Positions 42,394 through 51,309 of a DNA stretch of 64,000 nucleotides are shown piece by piece. Source of the DNA: Pseudomonadota bacterium. Lineage in GTDB: Bacteria; Desulfobacterota; Desulfovibrionia; Desulfovibrionales; Desulfovibrionaceae. Positions within the stretch are counted from its first letter, which is position 1, and every line of letters begins with the position of its first letter. Both the position numbers and the translations under genes were made by a program. The notes under the pieces were generated by a model. That model saw only the letters and a program-made list of their open reading frames with translations. It did not search any database and had not been told where the DNA came from. The DNA lies in contig JAEWCY010000001.1 in the NCBI GenBank assembly GCA_023390395.1, forward strand, positions 1-64,000. The letters are read 5' to 3'.

Positions 42394-43488
42394 CTACGGC
42401 CGGGCGCGCCGCTGGCTGCGGGGACGCCGGCCGGCCAAGGCGGGCTTGGCCGCCCGTTCGGGCGCGCCGGAACCATGGGGCGCGAGGCCCTTGCCGCCGA
42501 TCTCCTTGTCCACGATGAACAGCGGACGCTTTCGCGTCTGCTCCAGGTTGTTCCAGAGATAGCCGCCGAGGATGCCGAAGCCCAGAAACAGCAGGGCCAC
42601 GATCACCAGTTCGAGCACGATCACCGACGGCCAGCCCGGGATGGTGATGCGCCCCAGGGCCGAGGCGACGAGCACGTAGGCGATGCCCAGGCCGCTTAAG
42701 ACCGACATGGCCAGCCCCAAGAGCACGAACATCTTGAGGGGAAAGGAGGAGAACGCCACCACCGAATGGAAGGCGTAGGAGAGCTTTTTGCCGAACGTCC
42801 ACATGGACCGGCCGTGGACCCGCTCGGCCCGGTCGTAGAAAAGCACCTCGCGGTCGAACCCGGCCCAGACGATCAGCCCGATGAGGCTCGTCTTTTTTTC
42901 CGAGGACTGGAGGATCACCTTCGTCACGCAGCGGTCGATGAGGCAGAAGTCGAAGCCGCCGGGGGGCATCTCCGGCATGACCGCCTTGCGGTAGAGCCAG
43001 TGGAAGGCCTGGGCCAGGAACTTGGACAGCCCCGGGTCCTCGCGCCGCCGCCTGGCGCAAAGCACCACCTTCTTGCCGGCCCGCCAGCGCGCCACCATTT
43101 CCGGGATCATCTCCGGCGGGTCCTGCAGGTCGGCCGAAAGGATGACCGCCGCGTCGCAGTCGGCGGTGTGGGCCAGCCCGGCGGCGATGGCCGTGAACGA
43201 GCCGTGGTTGCGCGAGAGCAGCAGCACCCGCACCCGGGGGTCGGCCGCGGCCAGGCCCTCCAGCACCGGCTGGGAGCCGTCGGGCGAGCGGTCGTTGACG
43301 AACTGCAGCGTCAGGTCGACGCCAAGCCCGTCCACGGCGGCCACGATGCGCCGGTACAGCTCCGGCAGGCTGCCCTCGTTGCCGTAGACCGGCACCACCA
43401 CGGCCAGGCGCGGCCGGCTCAGCCCAGGGCGGCGCTGCAGGCCATCCCGGCGTGGGGCGCGTCCCCGGTCCAGTCGCCTTGGGAGCAT
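42394..43488 (-). CDS. ArnC/GtrB-like membrane glycosyltransferase (GT2)
   Basis: 364 residues from an ATG at 43488 with AGGA upstream. This start overlaps the acetyltransferase gene by 70 bp and the first 27 residues look low-quality, so a later non-ATG start near 43410 is possible. A GT-A domain (LAVVVPVYGNEGSLPELYRR, FVNDRSPDGS, ILSADLQDPPEMI) is followed by two C-terminal membrane helices (MFVLLGLAMSVLSGLGIAYV; VIVLELVIVALLFLGFGILG). This is the topology of enzymes that load a sugar onto undecaprenyl phosphate, which a GT-C enzyme (45561-47072 or 51310-54420) would then use in the periplasm. Confidence 0.85.
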   Translation of the reverse strand: MLPRRLDRGRAPRRDGLQRRPGLSRPRLAVVVPVYGNEGSLPELYRRIVAAVDGLGVDLTLQFVNDRSPDGSQPVLEGLAAADPRVRVLLLSRNHGSFTAIAAGLAHTADCDAAVILSADLQDPPEMIPEMVARWRAGKKVVLCARRRREDPGLSKFLAQAFHWLYRKAVMPEMPPGGFDFCLIDRCVTKVILQSSEKKTSLIGLIVWAGFDREVLFYDRAERVHGRSMWTFGKKLSYAFHSVVAFSSFPLKMFVLLGLAMSVLSGLGIAYVLVASALGRITIPGWPSVIVLELVIVALLFLGFGILGGYLWNNLEQTRKRPLFIVDKEIGGKGLAPHGSGAPERAAKPALAGRRPRSQRRARP

Positions 43489-44000
43489 CGCAGTCCTTCC
43501 TTTGCGGGGAGAAGTTTGCCGCCGCAGCGGCACACGAGCCCGACGGGCCGGGCCGGATTGCCGACGACCAGGGCGAAGGGCGCGACGTCTTTCGTGACCA
43601 CCGCCCCGGCCCCGACCATGGCGTAGGCGCCGATGCGCACCCCGGGCGCGAGCACCGCCCCGGCCCCGATGGAGCAGCCGTCCTCCAGCACCGTGGAGAC
43701 GGCCGGCACGTAGCGCTTGCTGCGCGGATAGCGGTCGTTGGCGAAGACCGCCGACGGGCCGATGAACACGTCGTTTCCGACGGTCACCCCCTCCCACAGG
43801 GCCACGTGGCACTTGACCGTGACCCGGTCGCCAAGCGTCACGCCGCCCTCGACGAAGACATGGTCGCAGATGTTGGCCTCGCGCCCGACCACCGCGCCGG
43901 GCAGCACGTGGGCGAAGGCCCACACGCGCGTGCCCGGGCCCACGGCCTCGGCTTCGCAGATGCCGGCGGGATGCACGAACACGTCCGTGGGCGCGCTCAC
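43419..44000 (-). CDS. Left-handed beta-helix N- or O-acetyltransferase (WlbB/FdtC-like)
   Basis: 193 residues. Hexapeptide repeats run through most of the protein (VGREANICDHVFVEGGVTLG, IGAGAVLAPGVRIGAYAMVG). The N-terminal VFVHPAGICEAEAVGPGTRV and a mid-region histidine (VKCHVALWEGVTVG) fit the WlbB/WbpD/FdtC group that acetylates 3-amino sugars. A short C-terminal cysteine group (LVCRCGGKLLP, RC) may bind zinc. It overlaps the epimerase gene upstream (ATGA). Confidence 0.82.
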   Translation of the reverse strand: MSAPTDVFVHPAGICEAEAVGPGTRVWAFAHVLPGAVVGREANICDHVFVEGGVTLGDRVTVKCHVALWEGVTVGNDVFIGPSAVFANDRYPRSKRYVPAVSTVLEDGCSIGAGAVLAPGVRIGAYAMVGAGAVVTKDVAPFALVVGNPARPVGLVCRCGGKLLPAKEGLRCSQGDWTGDAPHAGMACSAALG

Positions 44001-45001
44001 CAGTAATGCTCCTTGTGCTCCCGGTAGTAGGCGATGGTCGCGGCCACGCCCGCGGCCAGGGAGGTTTGCGGCCGCCAGCCCGTGACGCCGCTGATCTTGG
44101 CGATGTCGGTGTAGAAGTCCCCGGGCTCCTGGGCCTTGCGCTCCGGGGAGAAGGGCGTGAAAGCGATGCGACCCTGGCCGGCCGCCTCCACGATGGCCTC
44201 GGCCAGGGTCAGGAAATCCGACGGCCGGTCATGGCCGATATTGAACACCCCGCCCTCGGCCTCGGGCGTGACGGCTAAAAGCAGCAGGGCCTCCACGCAG
44301 TCGTCGATGTAGAGGAAGTCGCGCTTGATGCGGCCGTCGCCGAAGATGGGGATGGCCTCGCCGTCGATGGCCAGGCGCATGAACCAGTTGGCCACGCCGA
44401 AGCGGTTGTGGCGCATCTGGGCCCGGGGGCCGTAGATGTTGGTCAGGCGCGAAAGCACGCAGCGGATGCCGTGGTTTCTGTGGTAGCTGGCCATGATGTG
44501 CTCGGCGGCGAGCAGGGAGATCTCGTAGATGCCCTTGGGCTCGGGGCGCGTCTCCTCGCCGGCCGGCAGCTTGACCACGGAGCCGTACTGGCCCCGCGAG
44601 CCGAGCTTGACCACCTTGGCCTTGGGATTGAACCGGCGCAGGGCCTCCATGACCACGGCCGTGCCGGTGATGTTGATGTCGATGTCCGGAAAGGGGTCGG
44701 ACAGGCTTTTCAAGTGACAGACCTGGGCCGCGCTGTGGAAGACGAAGTCCTGGTCGCGCACGAGCCAGTTCATGGCCGCGGCGTCGCGGATGTCGCAGAA
44801 GTTGACCGTGGCCGCGTCGCGCAGGGGGGCGATGTTGAAGAGGTTGCCGCCGTACTCCTCGATCATGGCGTCGGCGAGCGTGAGCGTCGCGCCGCAGGCG
44901 GCCAGGCGCAGGGCCAGGCTCGCGCCCAGAAAACCCAGCCCGCCGAGGATGAGCACCCGGCGGCCGGCGAAGGCGTCGTGAAACAGGGCGTCGTTCGTCA
45001 T
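43997..45001 (-). CDS. SDR-type nucleotide-sugar epimerase/dehydratase with altered catalytic lysine
   Basis: 334 residues. NAD(P) motif ILGGLGFLGASLALRLAA (GGxGxxG form), DICNITG-like strand and GDGRIKRDFLYIDDCVEALL are standard for the extended SDR family. Instead of YxxxK, the helix reads GIYEISLLAAEHI (TAC GAG ATC TCC CTG), placing Leu where the catalytic Lys belongs. The codons are unambiguous. Either another lysine compensates, the subfamily uses a different mechanism, or the enzyme is a dead paralog. It may work with the acetyltransferase coupled downstream. Confidence 0.75.
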   Translation of the reverse strand: MTNDALFHDAFAGRRVLILGGLGFLGASLALRLAACGATLTLADAMIEEYGGNLFNIAPLRDAATVNFCDIRDAAAMNWLVRDQDFVFHSAAQVCHLKSLSDPFPDIDINITGTAVVMEALRRFNPKAKVVKLGSRGQYGSVVKLPAGEETRPEPKGIYEISLLAAEHIMASYHRNHGIRCVLSRLTNIYGPRAQMRHNRFGVANWFMRLAIDGEAIPIFGDGRIKRDFLYIDDCVEALLLLAVTPEAEGGVFNIGHDRPSDFLTLAEAIVEAAGQGRIAFTPFSPERKAQEPGDFYTDIAKISGVTGWRPQTSLAAGVAATIAYYREHKEHYW

Positions 45002-45564
45002 GGGACCTCGAAGAACACGGTCTCGCCCCTGTGCCAGAGCTGGGTGCCCCGGCCCGTGAGCGTCAGGCGCAGGGTAACGGGGAACTCCTCGGCCGACCAG
45101 CCGTTTTCCACGCAGGACAGGCGCAGGGCGTACTGCGCGCCCACCGGGCTCCAGCCGTCGGCCCGGGAGGCAAGGGAAAAGAGCTTGCGCGCGAAGGGCC
45201 CCACCGGCTCCTCCACGGTCACGCTCGCGCCGGCTTCACCGAAGCGCGGATAAAAGACCACGCGGTCGGCCTCCTTGCGCAGCGTCACCACGACCGTGGC
45301 CGGCGCGCCGTCCGGGCCGACGGCGAACATCTCCCAGCCCGGGACGTCGGCCGGCAGGTCGGCCACGCCCGGGGCGGACACGGTCTGCTCCATGTTGGAG
45401 CAGGCCAGGAGCCGCTCGCGCCGCACCGGCGGGTCGATTTCCGGCAGCAGCGCCATGCGCGACGCCTCGTGGGCGAAATGGCCCGACCCCAGGGCGAAGG
45501 CGGCGAAGAAGACCGCGGCCAGGGCCCAGGGCGACAGGCGGGCCAGCCCCTCGCGCCGGGTCAC
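44998..45564 (-). CDS. Membrane-anchored hypothetical protein
   Basis: 188 residues from a GTG at 45564 overlapping the stop of the GT-C gene (GTGA). One N-terminal hydrophobic segment (LSPWALAAVFFAAFALGSGHF) would anchor or export it; the rest is a periplasmic, beta-rich domain with two cysteines (LLACSNME, LRLSCVEN). No family recognised. Translational coupling to the GT-C gene suggests a partner or accessory of that glycosyltransferase. Confidence 0.6.
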   Translation of the reverse strand: MTRREGLARLSPWALAAVFFAAFALGSGHFAHEASRMALLPEIDPPVRRERLLACSNMEQTVSAPGVADLPADVPGWEMFAVGPDGAPATVVVTLRKEADRVVFYPRFGEAGASVTVEEPVGPFARKLFSLASRADGWSPVGAQYALRLSCVENGWSAEEFPVTLRLTLTGRGTQLWHRGETVFFEVP

Positions 45565-47072
45565 GGCCGGGCCCCCGGCCAGGGGGCGAAGCCGAAGGCG
45601 GCGTCGTTGCGGTAGAGCGTGCCTTCCGGGGTCTCGGCCACAGGCGTCAGCGGCGTGCGCCCGGCGGCCTGGGCGTGCTCCTTGGGCCCGAGCAGGGCGA
45701 AGCCGGGCGCAAGCGGCGCGTCCAGCCCCTGCGGGCCGTAGATCTCGACGCCGTAGGCCGGCGGCGCGGCCAGGTAGGGCACGGCCATGTTGCGCAGGGG
45801 CACGGCCAGGGTGCGCAGCCAGGGCGAAGCCGCGCCGAGGCTCAGGGACAGGGCCGGGTCCATGGCCGCGGCCTGGGCGGCGAGGCGGTCGCGATACGCG
45901 GCCACGCCGTCGTAGGCCGGGCGGATGTACAGGGAGAACTCGGCCACGGTGGCCGGGAAAAGGGCCAGGCCGCCGGCCAGGACCGGGGCCAGCGCCAGGG
46001 ATCGGGACCGTCCGGGCAGCCCGGCCGCGGCGTAGGCCAGGGACAACGCGCCGTGGGCGGCCAGAAGGCGCGTCAAATGGCGGCCCGAGCCGTTGTAGAT
46101 GGCCACGTACAGGCAGAAGGGAGCCAGGAAGTTGCAGGCGTGCAGGGCCAGGCCCTTGAGCCAAGCCTGGCGGCCGCCGGCCGGCGCGGCCAGGGCCAGG
46201 GCCACGGCCGAGGCCATGAGCAGAAGGACCAGCGTGTGGTGGCGGTTGGCGGAAAAATCGAACAGCGTCCGCAGGTTGGCGGCCAAAAGCGGCAGGGCCG
46301 CCGCCGGCCCGCCGGAAACGAGGCTGGACACGGGGTTGGTGCCGGCCACGGCCACCCAGGGCGAAGCGGTCAGCGAAAACGCCGCGTAGGCCGCCGCCAG
46401 ACAGACCCCGCCGAGGACGGCGGCCCGGACCGCCTGCTTGATCCCGGCCGGGCCGGCCAGGAACAGGGCCGCCGGAAAGAGCACGGCCCAGGTCGGCCGC
46501 GTCAGGCTGGCCAGGAACACGCCGGCCAGGACGCCCCAGAGCCTTCGCCGCGAAGGCGCGGCGGCGAGCCCGGCCAGGGCCAGGCCGAGGACCAGCCCCA
46601 GGGCCATCTGCGGCGCGTCCTGGTAGGCCGTGGGCAGGTAGAAGACCATGGGCGGGAAAAAGGTCAGGCAGGCGGCCAGGGCGGCGAAGACCGGCAGGGG
46701 AAGCCGCCGGGCGCAGACCATGAGGGCCAGGGCCACCAGGACCATGTTGCAGGCCGGGGCGAGCCAGTCCTCCCAGCCGCCGAACGCCTTGGCCGCCAGG
46801 CCGTAGACCACGGGATAGGCCGCGCCGTGGGCTCCGAAACGCCCGAGAACCGCCTTGCGCCCGTCGCCGCCGTAATAGCCGCCGTCGAAGCCGGCGGCGG
46901 CGAAGGTGGCGGCCTCGCGCGTATAGAAGAACTGGTCCGGATCGTAGGCGGGGCAAAAGGCGACAAGGTCCACGCCGAAGCAGCGGCCGACGAGGAAAAG
47001 GGCGAGCAGGGCGGGGGCCGAGGCCAGGGCCGCCGCCGCGAGCAGGCGGCCGATGCGCGCGAGGATGTTCAT
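45561..47072 (-). CDS. GT-C-type integral membrane glycosyltransferase
   Basis: 503 residues from the ATG at 47072 (a GTG at 47093 is possible). It is mostly hydrophobic, with 10 or more likely membrane helices. The first periplasmic loop has AYDPDQFFYTREAATF, an acidic DxD-like motif placed as in ArnT/PMT-type GT-C enzymes. Members transfer a sugar from a polyprenyl-phosphate donor to a lipid, polysaccharide or protein in the periplasm. It forms one transcription unit with the coupled hypothetical protein, epimerase, acetyltransferase and ArnC-like gene downstream. Confidence 0.75.
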   Translation of the reverse strand: MNILARIGRLLAAAALASAPALLALFLVGRCFGVDLVAFCPAYDPDQFFYTREAATFAAAGFDGGYYGGDGRKAVLGRFGAHGAAYPVVYGLAAKAFGGWEDWLAPACNMVLVALALMVCARRLPLPVFAALAACLTFFPPMVFYLPTAYQDAPQMALGLVLGLALAGLAAAPSRRRLWGVLAGVFLASLTRPTWAVLFPAALFLAGPAGIKQAVRAAVLGGVCLAAAYAAFSLTASPWVAVAGTNPVSSLVSGGPAAALPLLAANLRTLFDFSANRHHTLVLLLMASAVALALAAPAGGRQAWLKGLALHACNFLAPFCLYVAIYNGSGRHLTRLLAAHGALSLAYAAAGLPGRSRSLALAPVLAGGLALFPATVAEFSLYIRPAYDGVAAYRDRLAAQAAAMDPALSLSLGAASPWLRTLAVPLRNMAVPYLAAPPAYGVEIYGPQGLDAPLAPGFALLGPKEHAQAAGRTPLTPVAETPEGTLYRNDAAFGFAPWPGARP

Positions 47073-47239
47073 GGGCGTGGCCGGTGATAGCACCCGGGCA
47101 GGCGGCGCGCAACACGGCCGGGGCGCATCCCGGGCAACGGCGGCCCCTTGCGCCCCGCCGGCCGGTTGTCTTCACGACTGGCCGGTGCTATGCGGTTTTC
47201 CCGCACCGCAATCGGAAAACCGCCCGGGGCGGAGCCTTC

Positions 47240-48988
47240 ATGAAGAAACTCCTTTTCGCCGTCGTCTTGTGCCTGCTCGTCCTGGCCGCCTGCGAGGGCC
47301 TGGCCAGGCTCGGCTTCCGGCTGGCCATGGGCCGGCCCTACGACGCCGGGGAGCTGCGCCAGCGCCTGGCCGCGCTCACGGACCGCCAGTCCGCGGCCAA
47401 GGCCACCGAGCGCGGCGCGTCGGGCCGGGTCCATCCCTATTTCGGCTTCATCACGGCCAACGACGCCCCCCTGCCCGCCCGACGCGACTTCGCCGACGCC
47501 ACCTCCGGCCAGTTCGGCTTCGACGGCGACGTCCCCCTGTTCGACCCCTCGGGCGCGACCTTCCTCGTGATGGTCACGGGCGGTTCCGTGGCCCACCACT
47601 TCGCCGTGGACAGGGGGCGGGAACTGCTCGCCTTCCTGGAGAAGCGCCCCGAATTCGCCGGACGGACGGGCCGGCTCCTCAACACCGCCCTGCCCGGGTA
47701 CAAGCAGCCCCAGCAGTTGCTCATCCTGTCCTATCTGCTGGGCCTCGGCCTGCGGCCCGACGTGGTGCTCAACCTCGACGGCTTCAACGAAGCCTGCATC
47801 GCGGTCAAAAACCTGGAATCGGGCATCGACCCCTTCATGCCCTGGTTCTGGATCGGCAACGACACGCCGTCCCGGGCGCGGCTGCGCCTGCTCGGCCGGC
47901 TGGAGTTCGTGGAGGGCCTGCGCGACCGGGTCGCCGCCTTCCTCTCCCGGCTGCCGGCCCTGCCGGCCCTGGTCGGCTTTCCGGCCGCCGCCCTGGACCG
48001 GCTGGCCGACGGGCGGGTCAAGGCCCTCGAGGGCGAGCTGGTGCGCGACGCCCTGGCCGGGGCTGGTCCCCTGGCCAGCCAGAGGACCAGCCCCGGCGGC
48101 GGCTTTTCGCTGGGGCCCAACCTCGTCCTCACCAAGGACCGTTTCTACGAACTGGCCGCCGCCTCCTGGGCCAGGGCGTCCATCCTCATGCACGACATGA
48201 TCCGCGACGCCGGCGGCCGCTACTTCCACGCCCTCCAGCCGGCCGAGCCCCTGTGGGCCGCCGCCCGGGGCCAGGCGGCCGGGCCGCTTTGCACCGAGGA
48301 CTGCGTGGAGGCCGGCTATCCGTCGCTCATCCGCTACGGCCAGGCCCTCTCCGCGGCCGGGCTGCGCTACGGCGACCTCGTGCCGGCCCTCGACGGCGCA
48401 AGCGACGTCTTCACGGACTGCTGCCACATGACCCCGGCCGGCCAGGACGCGCTGCTGGCCGCCCTGACCCGCCTGATCGACAAGACCTGGAACGCCCCGG
48501 CCCCGGCCGTCGATCCCACGACGGCCCTGGCGGCGCTTGCCGACGCGCCGGCTCCGCCCTTCGCCGGCGCGGACCTCCTGGCCGCGGCGGAGCCCACGTC
48601 CGTGGCCGTGGAGCACCTGCGCGGCGTCGAGCGCTCCTCCGAAGGCCCCTACCGCACGGTCCTCGGCCGCGAGGCCGTCGTCTGCCTGCCCCTTGGCGCG
48701 CCCCGGAAGCTGCGCCTGGCCTTCGGGCTTAAAAATCCCCTGCCCGGCCAGGCCCTGACCGTGTCCCTCAACGGCCGCGAGCTCGGCCGCTACGCCCTGG
48801 AAAAGCCCGACGGCCGCCTGGACCAGGCCCTCGAGGCGGACTTCGTCCCGGGGCTCAACACCCTTTCCTTCGCCTTCGCCCGGGCCAACGAAGGCCCGGA
48901 CCGCAACAAGGACATGCCCGAGGGCTACGCCGCCCAATTCACGGCCCTGTCCCTGTCCCCTGCGCCCGACGGAGAAAAACGCCCGTGA
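47240..48988 (+). CDS. SGNH-hydrolase-like lipoprotein
   Basis: 582 residues from the ATG at 47240; a longer frame upstream is non-coding. The N-terminus [18 protein letters not shown] fits a lipoprotein signal with lipobox LAAC, so export and lipid anchoring at Cys18 are likely. SGNH blocks: [12 protein letters not shown] (nucleophile Ser), NLDGFNE (block III), and [11 protein letters not shown] (DxxH). The C-terminal 120 residues look like a beta-sandwich ([20 protein letters not shown]). SGNH enzymes of this type add or remove O-acyl groups on surface polysaccharides. The stop of this gene is overlapped by the acyltransferase start (GTGA). Confidence 0.72.
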   Translation: MKKLLFAVVLCLLVLAACEGLARLGFRLAMGRPYDAGELRQRLAALTDRQSAAKATERGASGRVHPYFGFITANDAPLPARRDFADATSGQFGFDGDVPLFDPSGATFLVMVTGGSVAHHFAVDRGRELLAFLEKRPEFAGRTGRLLNTALPGYKQPQQLLILSYLLGLGLRPDVVLNLDGFNEACIAVKNLESGIDPFMPWFWIGNDTPSRARLRLLGRLEFVEGLRDRVAAFLSRLPALPALVGFPAAALDRLADGRVKALEGELVRDALAGAGPLASQRTSPGGGFSLGPNLVLTKDRFYELAAASWARASILMHDMIRDAGGRYFHALQPAEPLWAAARGQAAGPLCTEDCVEAGYPSLIRYGQALSAAGLRYGDLVPALDGASDVFTDCCHMTPAGQDALLAALTRLIDKTWNAPAPAVDPTTALAALADAPAPPFAGADLLAAAEPTSVAVEHLRGVERSSEGPYRTVLGREAVVCLPLGAPRKLRLAFGLKNPLPGQALTVSLNGRELGRYALEKPDGRLDQALEADFVPGLNTLSFAFARANEGPDRNKDMPEGYAAQFTALSLSPAPDGEKRP

Positions 48989-49779
48989 GCGAACGCCTGC
49001 GCGACTACATGGCCGAGACCGGGGCCGGGGGGCTGGCCGCCTACCTGCGCTCGCGCGCGGCCGGCCCCGGCCGCTACGTCTTCGAACAGCTGCCCCAGTG
49101 GCTTCTGGGCTGGATTCCCGGACTTCCCGGCATCGCCGCGCGCCACCTGTGCTACTGGCCGATCTTCGCCAAGGGCTCGGGCGCGCCCGTGGTCGAGGCC
49201 GGAGCGGAATTCTTCCACGCCGCCTCGATCCGCCTGGGCTCCTCGGTCTACGTGGACAAGGGGGCCCGGCTGCACGCCTCGGCCGCGGCCATCGAGGTCG
49301 GCCCCTGCTGCCGGATCATGCGCGGGGCCTACGTGTGCTCCTACGTCTCCAACGCCGTGCCGGGCGAAGGCATCGCCCTCGGCCCGGGCTGCTGGGTGGG
49401 GGTGGGCGCGGTGCTGGCCTCGGGGCGCGGCGGCCTGACGCTTGGGCGCAACGTGCTCATCGGCCCAAGGGCCGTCCTCGTCACCGGGGACCACGATTTC
49501 CGCCGCACGGACCTGGCCGCCCTGGACCAGGAATACCTGGGCCGGCCCATCGCCGTCGGCGACGACGTCTGGATCGGCGCGGGCGCGACGGTGCTCGGCG
49601 GCGTGCGCGTCGGGGACCGGGCCGTGGTCGCGGCCGGGGCCGTGGTCACGCGCGACGTCGCCCCGGGAGCGGTGGTCGGCGGCGTGCCGGCCCGGCCCCT
49701 GGAATCCGCCGAAAAAGCCGCCGGCCTTGCCAGCCGGCCCGATCGCGGCCACACTGCCGGACAACGGAACCCATCATGA
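48985..49779 (+). CDS. Left-handed beta-helix acyltransferase
   Basis: 264 residues from a GTG at 48985. Two sets of hexapeptide repeats surround a catalytic region ([13 protein letters not shown] holds the usual active-site His), and the tail [20 protein letters not shown] and [19 protein letters not shown] is diagnostic of the WbbJ/LacA type. The N-terminal 60 residues are not part of the helix. It probably O-acetylates a cytoplasmic glycan precursor. It is coupled to both the SGNH-like gene and the radical SAM gene. Confidence 0.83.
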   Translation: MSERLRDYMAETGAGGLAAYLRSRAAGPGRYVFEQLPQWLLGWIPGLPGIAARHLCYWPIFAKGSGAPVVEAGAEFFHAASIRLGSSVYVDKGARLHASAAAIEVGPCCRIMRGAYVCSYVSNAVPGEGIALGPGCWVGVGAVLASGRGGLTLGRNVLIGPRAVLVTGDHDFRRTDLAALDQEYLGRPIAVGDDVWIGAGATVLGGVRVGDRAVVAAGAVVTRDVAPGAVVGGVPARPLESAEKAAGLASRPDRGHTAGQRNPS

Positions 49780-51260
49780 AAATATTGCTCCTTAACGTCC
49801 CGGACGCCCACGTGGGCAAGACCACCGACGACTGGGACCTCGAAGCCACGGACATCGGCGTCTTCCCGCCCATGGGCATCCTGTATCTGGCCGGCGTGCT
49901 GCGCTCCGGCGGCCGCCACGAGGTCGCCCTGGTGGACTGCATCCTCGACCGGCTGGGGCCGGAGGAAGCCGCGGCCCGGGCCGCCGCCTTCGCCCCGGAC
50001 GTGGTGGGCCTGACCGTCTACACCCCGACGCTCTACGACGCCCTGGTGCTCACCCGGCGCATCCGCGAGCTGTTGCCCAAGGCGGCCATCGTCTGGGGCG
50101 GGCCGCACACGTCGCTCTATCCCGAGGCCTCCATGGCCCAGCCCGAGGTGGACTACCTGATCCTCGGCGAGGCCGAGGAGACGCTGCCGGCCTTTCTCGA
50201 CGCCCTGGAGGCGGGCCGCCCCTTCGACGCCATCCCGGGCGTCGTCTGGCGGCAGGACGGCCAAACGCGCCGCTCGGGCGACCCCGGCTACGTCAAGGAC
50301 ATCGACGCGATCCCCTTCCCGGCCTTCGACCTGCTGCCGTTCAGGCGCTATTTCAGCGCCATCGGCACGGGCCTGCCCGTGGGCACCATCTGCTCGTCCC
50401 GGGGGTGCCCCTTCCACTGCACCTTCTGCTGCAAGCCCTACTCCACCTACCGCTCCCGGACCGTGGAGAACATCCTCGACGAGATGGCCGCCTACTACGC
50501 CCAGGGCATCCGGGAGTTCTTCTTTTTCGACGACCTGTTCAACGCCTCGGCCAAGCGTGTGACGGCCATCGCCCAGGGCATCCTGGACCGGGGCTTCGAC
50601 GTGGTCTGGTCCTTCCGGGGCCGGGTGGACGCCGTGACCGAGGACATGCTGCGCCTGGCCAAAAAATCCGGCTGCCGACAGGCCCTTTTCGGCGTGGAGG
50701 ACGCCACGGACGAGGGGCTCAGGCTCATCAACAAGAAGATCACCGTGGAGCAGGTGCGCCGGGCGGTCAGGCTCTGCCGCAAGCTCGGCATCCTCACCAG
50801 CACCAACTGGATCATCGGCTTCCCCCACCACAAGACCCGGGAAGACGTCCTGCGCCTTATCGACACGGCCGTGTCCATCGACTCGGACTTCGCCCAGTTC
50901 AACATCATGATCGCCTACGACGGCACGGCCATCTTCAAGCAGGGCGTGGAGAAAGAGCTTTTCCCGGCCGACATCTGGAGCCGGCACGCCTTCGAGCCGG
51001 TGCCCAACTTCGTGGAGCCCATCTGGGAGGAGCACCTGTCCCGGGCCGAGCTGTCGCAGCTGCTCAAGCTCTGCTACCGGCGCTTCTACTTCCGCCCCCT
51101 GCCCATCCTGCGCAAGTTCCTGCGGGTGCGCCGCTTCGGCGAACTGGCCCTTTTCGCCAAGGGGGCGCTGACGCTGCTCGGCATCAAGGGCTACCACCGC
51201 AAGCGCCACAAGGAGGGGGAGAGCCGCTTCACCGCGCCGTCGCGACCGGAGGCCGGATGA
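49776..51260 (+). CDS. B12-binding-type radical SAM protein
   Basis: 494 residues from the ATG at 49776 (ATGA overlap). The N-terminal domain ([18 protein letters not shown] to [16 protein letters not shown]) is cobalamin-domain-like but lacks the DxHxxG cobalamin ligand. The radical SAM motif is at Cys211, Cys215 and Cys218 ([12 protein letters not shown]). The core continues with [18 protein letters not shown] and [11 protein letters not shown]. The basic C-terminal tail after residue 440 could bind membrane or polymer. It belongs to the same broad class as the proteins at 14726 and 17749 but is on a different transcript, coupled to an acyltransferase. Confidence 0.85.
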   Translation: MKILLLNVPDAHVGKTTDDWDLEATDIGVFPPMGILYLAGVLRSGGRHEVALVDCILDRLGPEEAAARAAAFAPDVVGLTVYTPTLYDALVLTRRIRELLPKAAIVWGGPHTSLYPEASMAQPEVDYLILGEAEETLPAFLDALEAGRPFDAIPGVVWRQDGQTRRSGDPGYVKDIDAIPFPAFDLLPFRRYFSAIGTGLPVGTICSSRGCPFHCTFCCKPYSTYRSRTVENILDEMAAYYAQGIREFFFFDDLFNASAKRVTAIAQGILDRGFDVVWSFRGRVDAVTEDMLRLAKKSGCRQALFGVEDATDEGLRLINKKITVEQVRRAVRLCRKLGILTSTNWIIGFPHHKTREDVLRLIDTAVSIDSDFAQFNIMIAYDGTAIFKQGVEKELFPADIWSRHAFEPVPNFVEPIWEEHLSRAELSQLLKLCYRRFYFRPLPILRKFLRVRRFGELALFAKGALTLLGIKGYHRKRHKEGESRFTAPSRPEAG

Positions 51261-51309
51261 GCCGGGCCGTCTCGCCGGCGACGACATCCCCTTTCCCGGG
51301 AGGGCGGCA

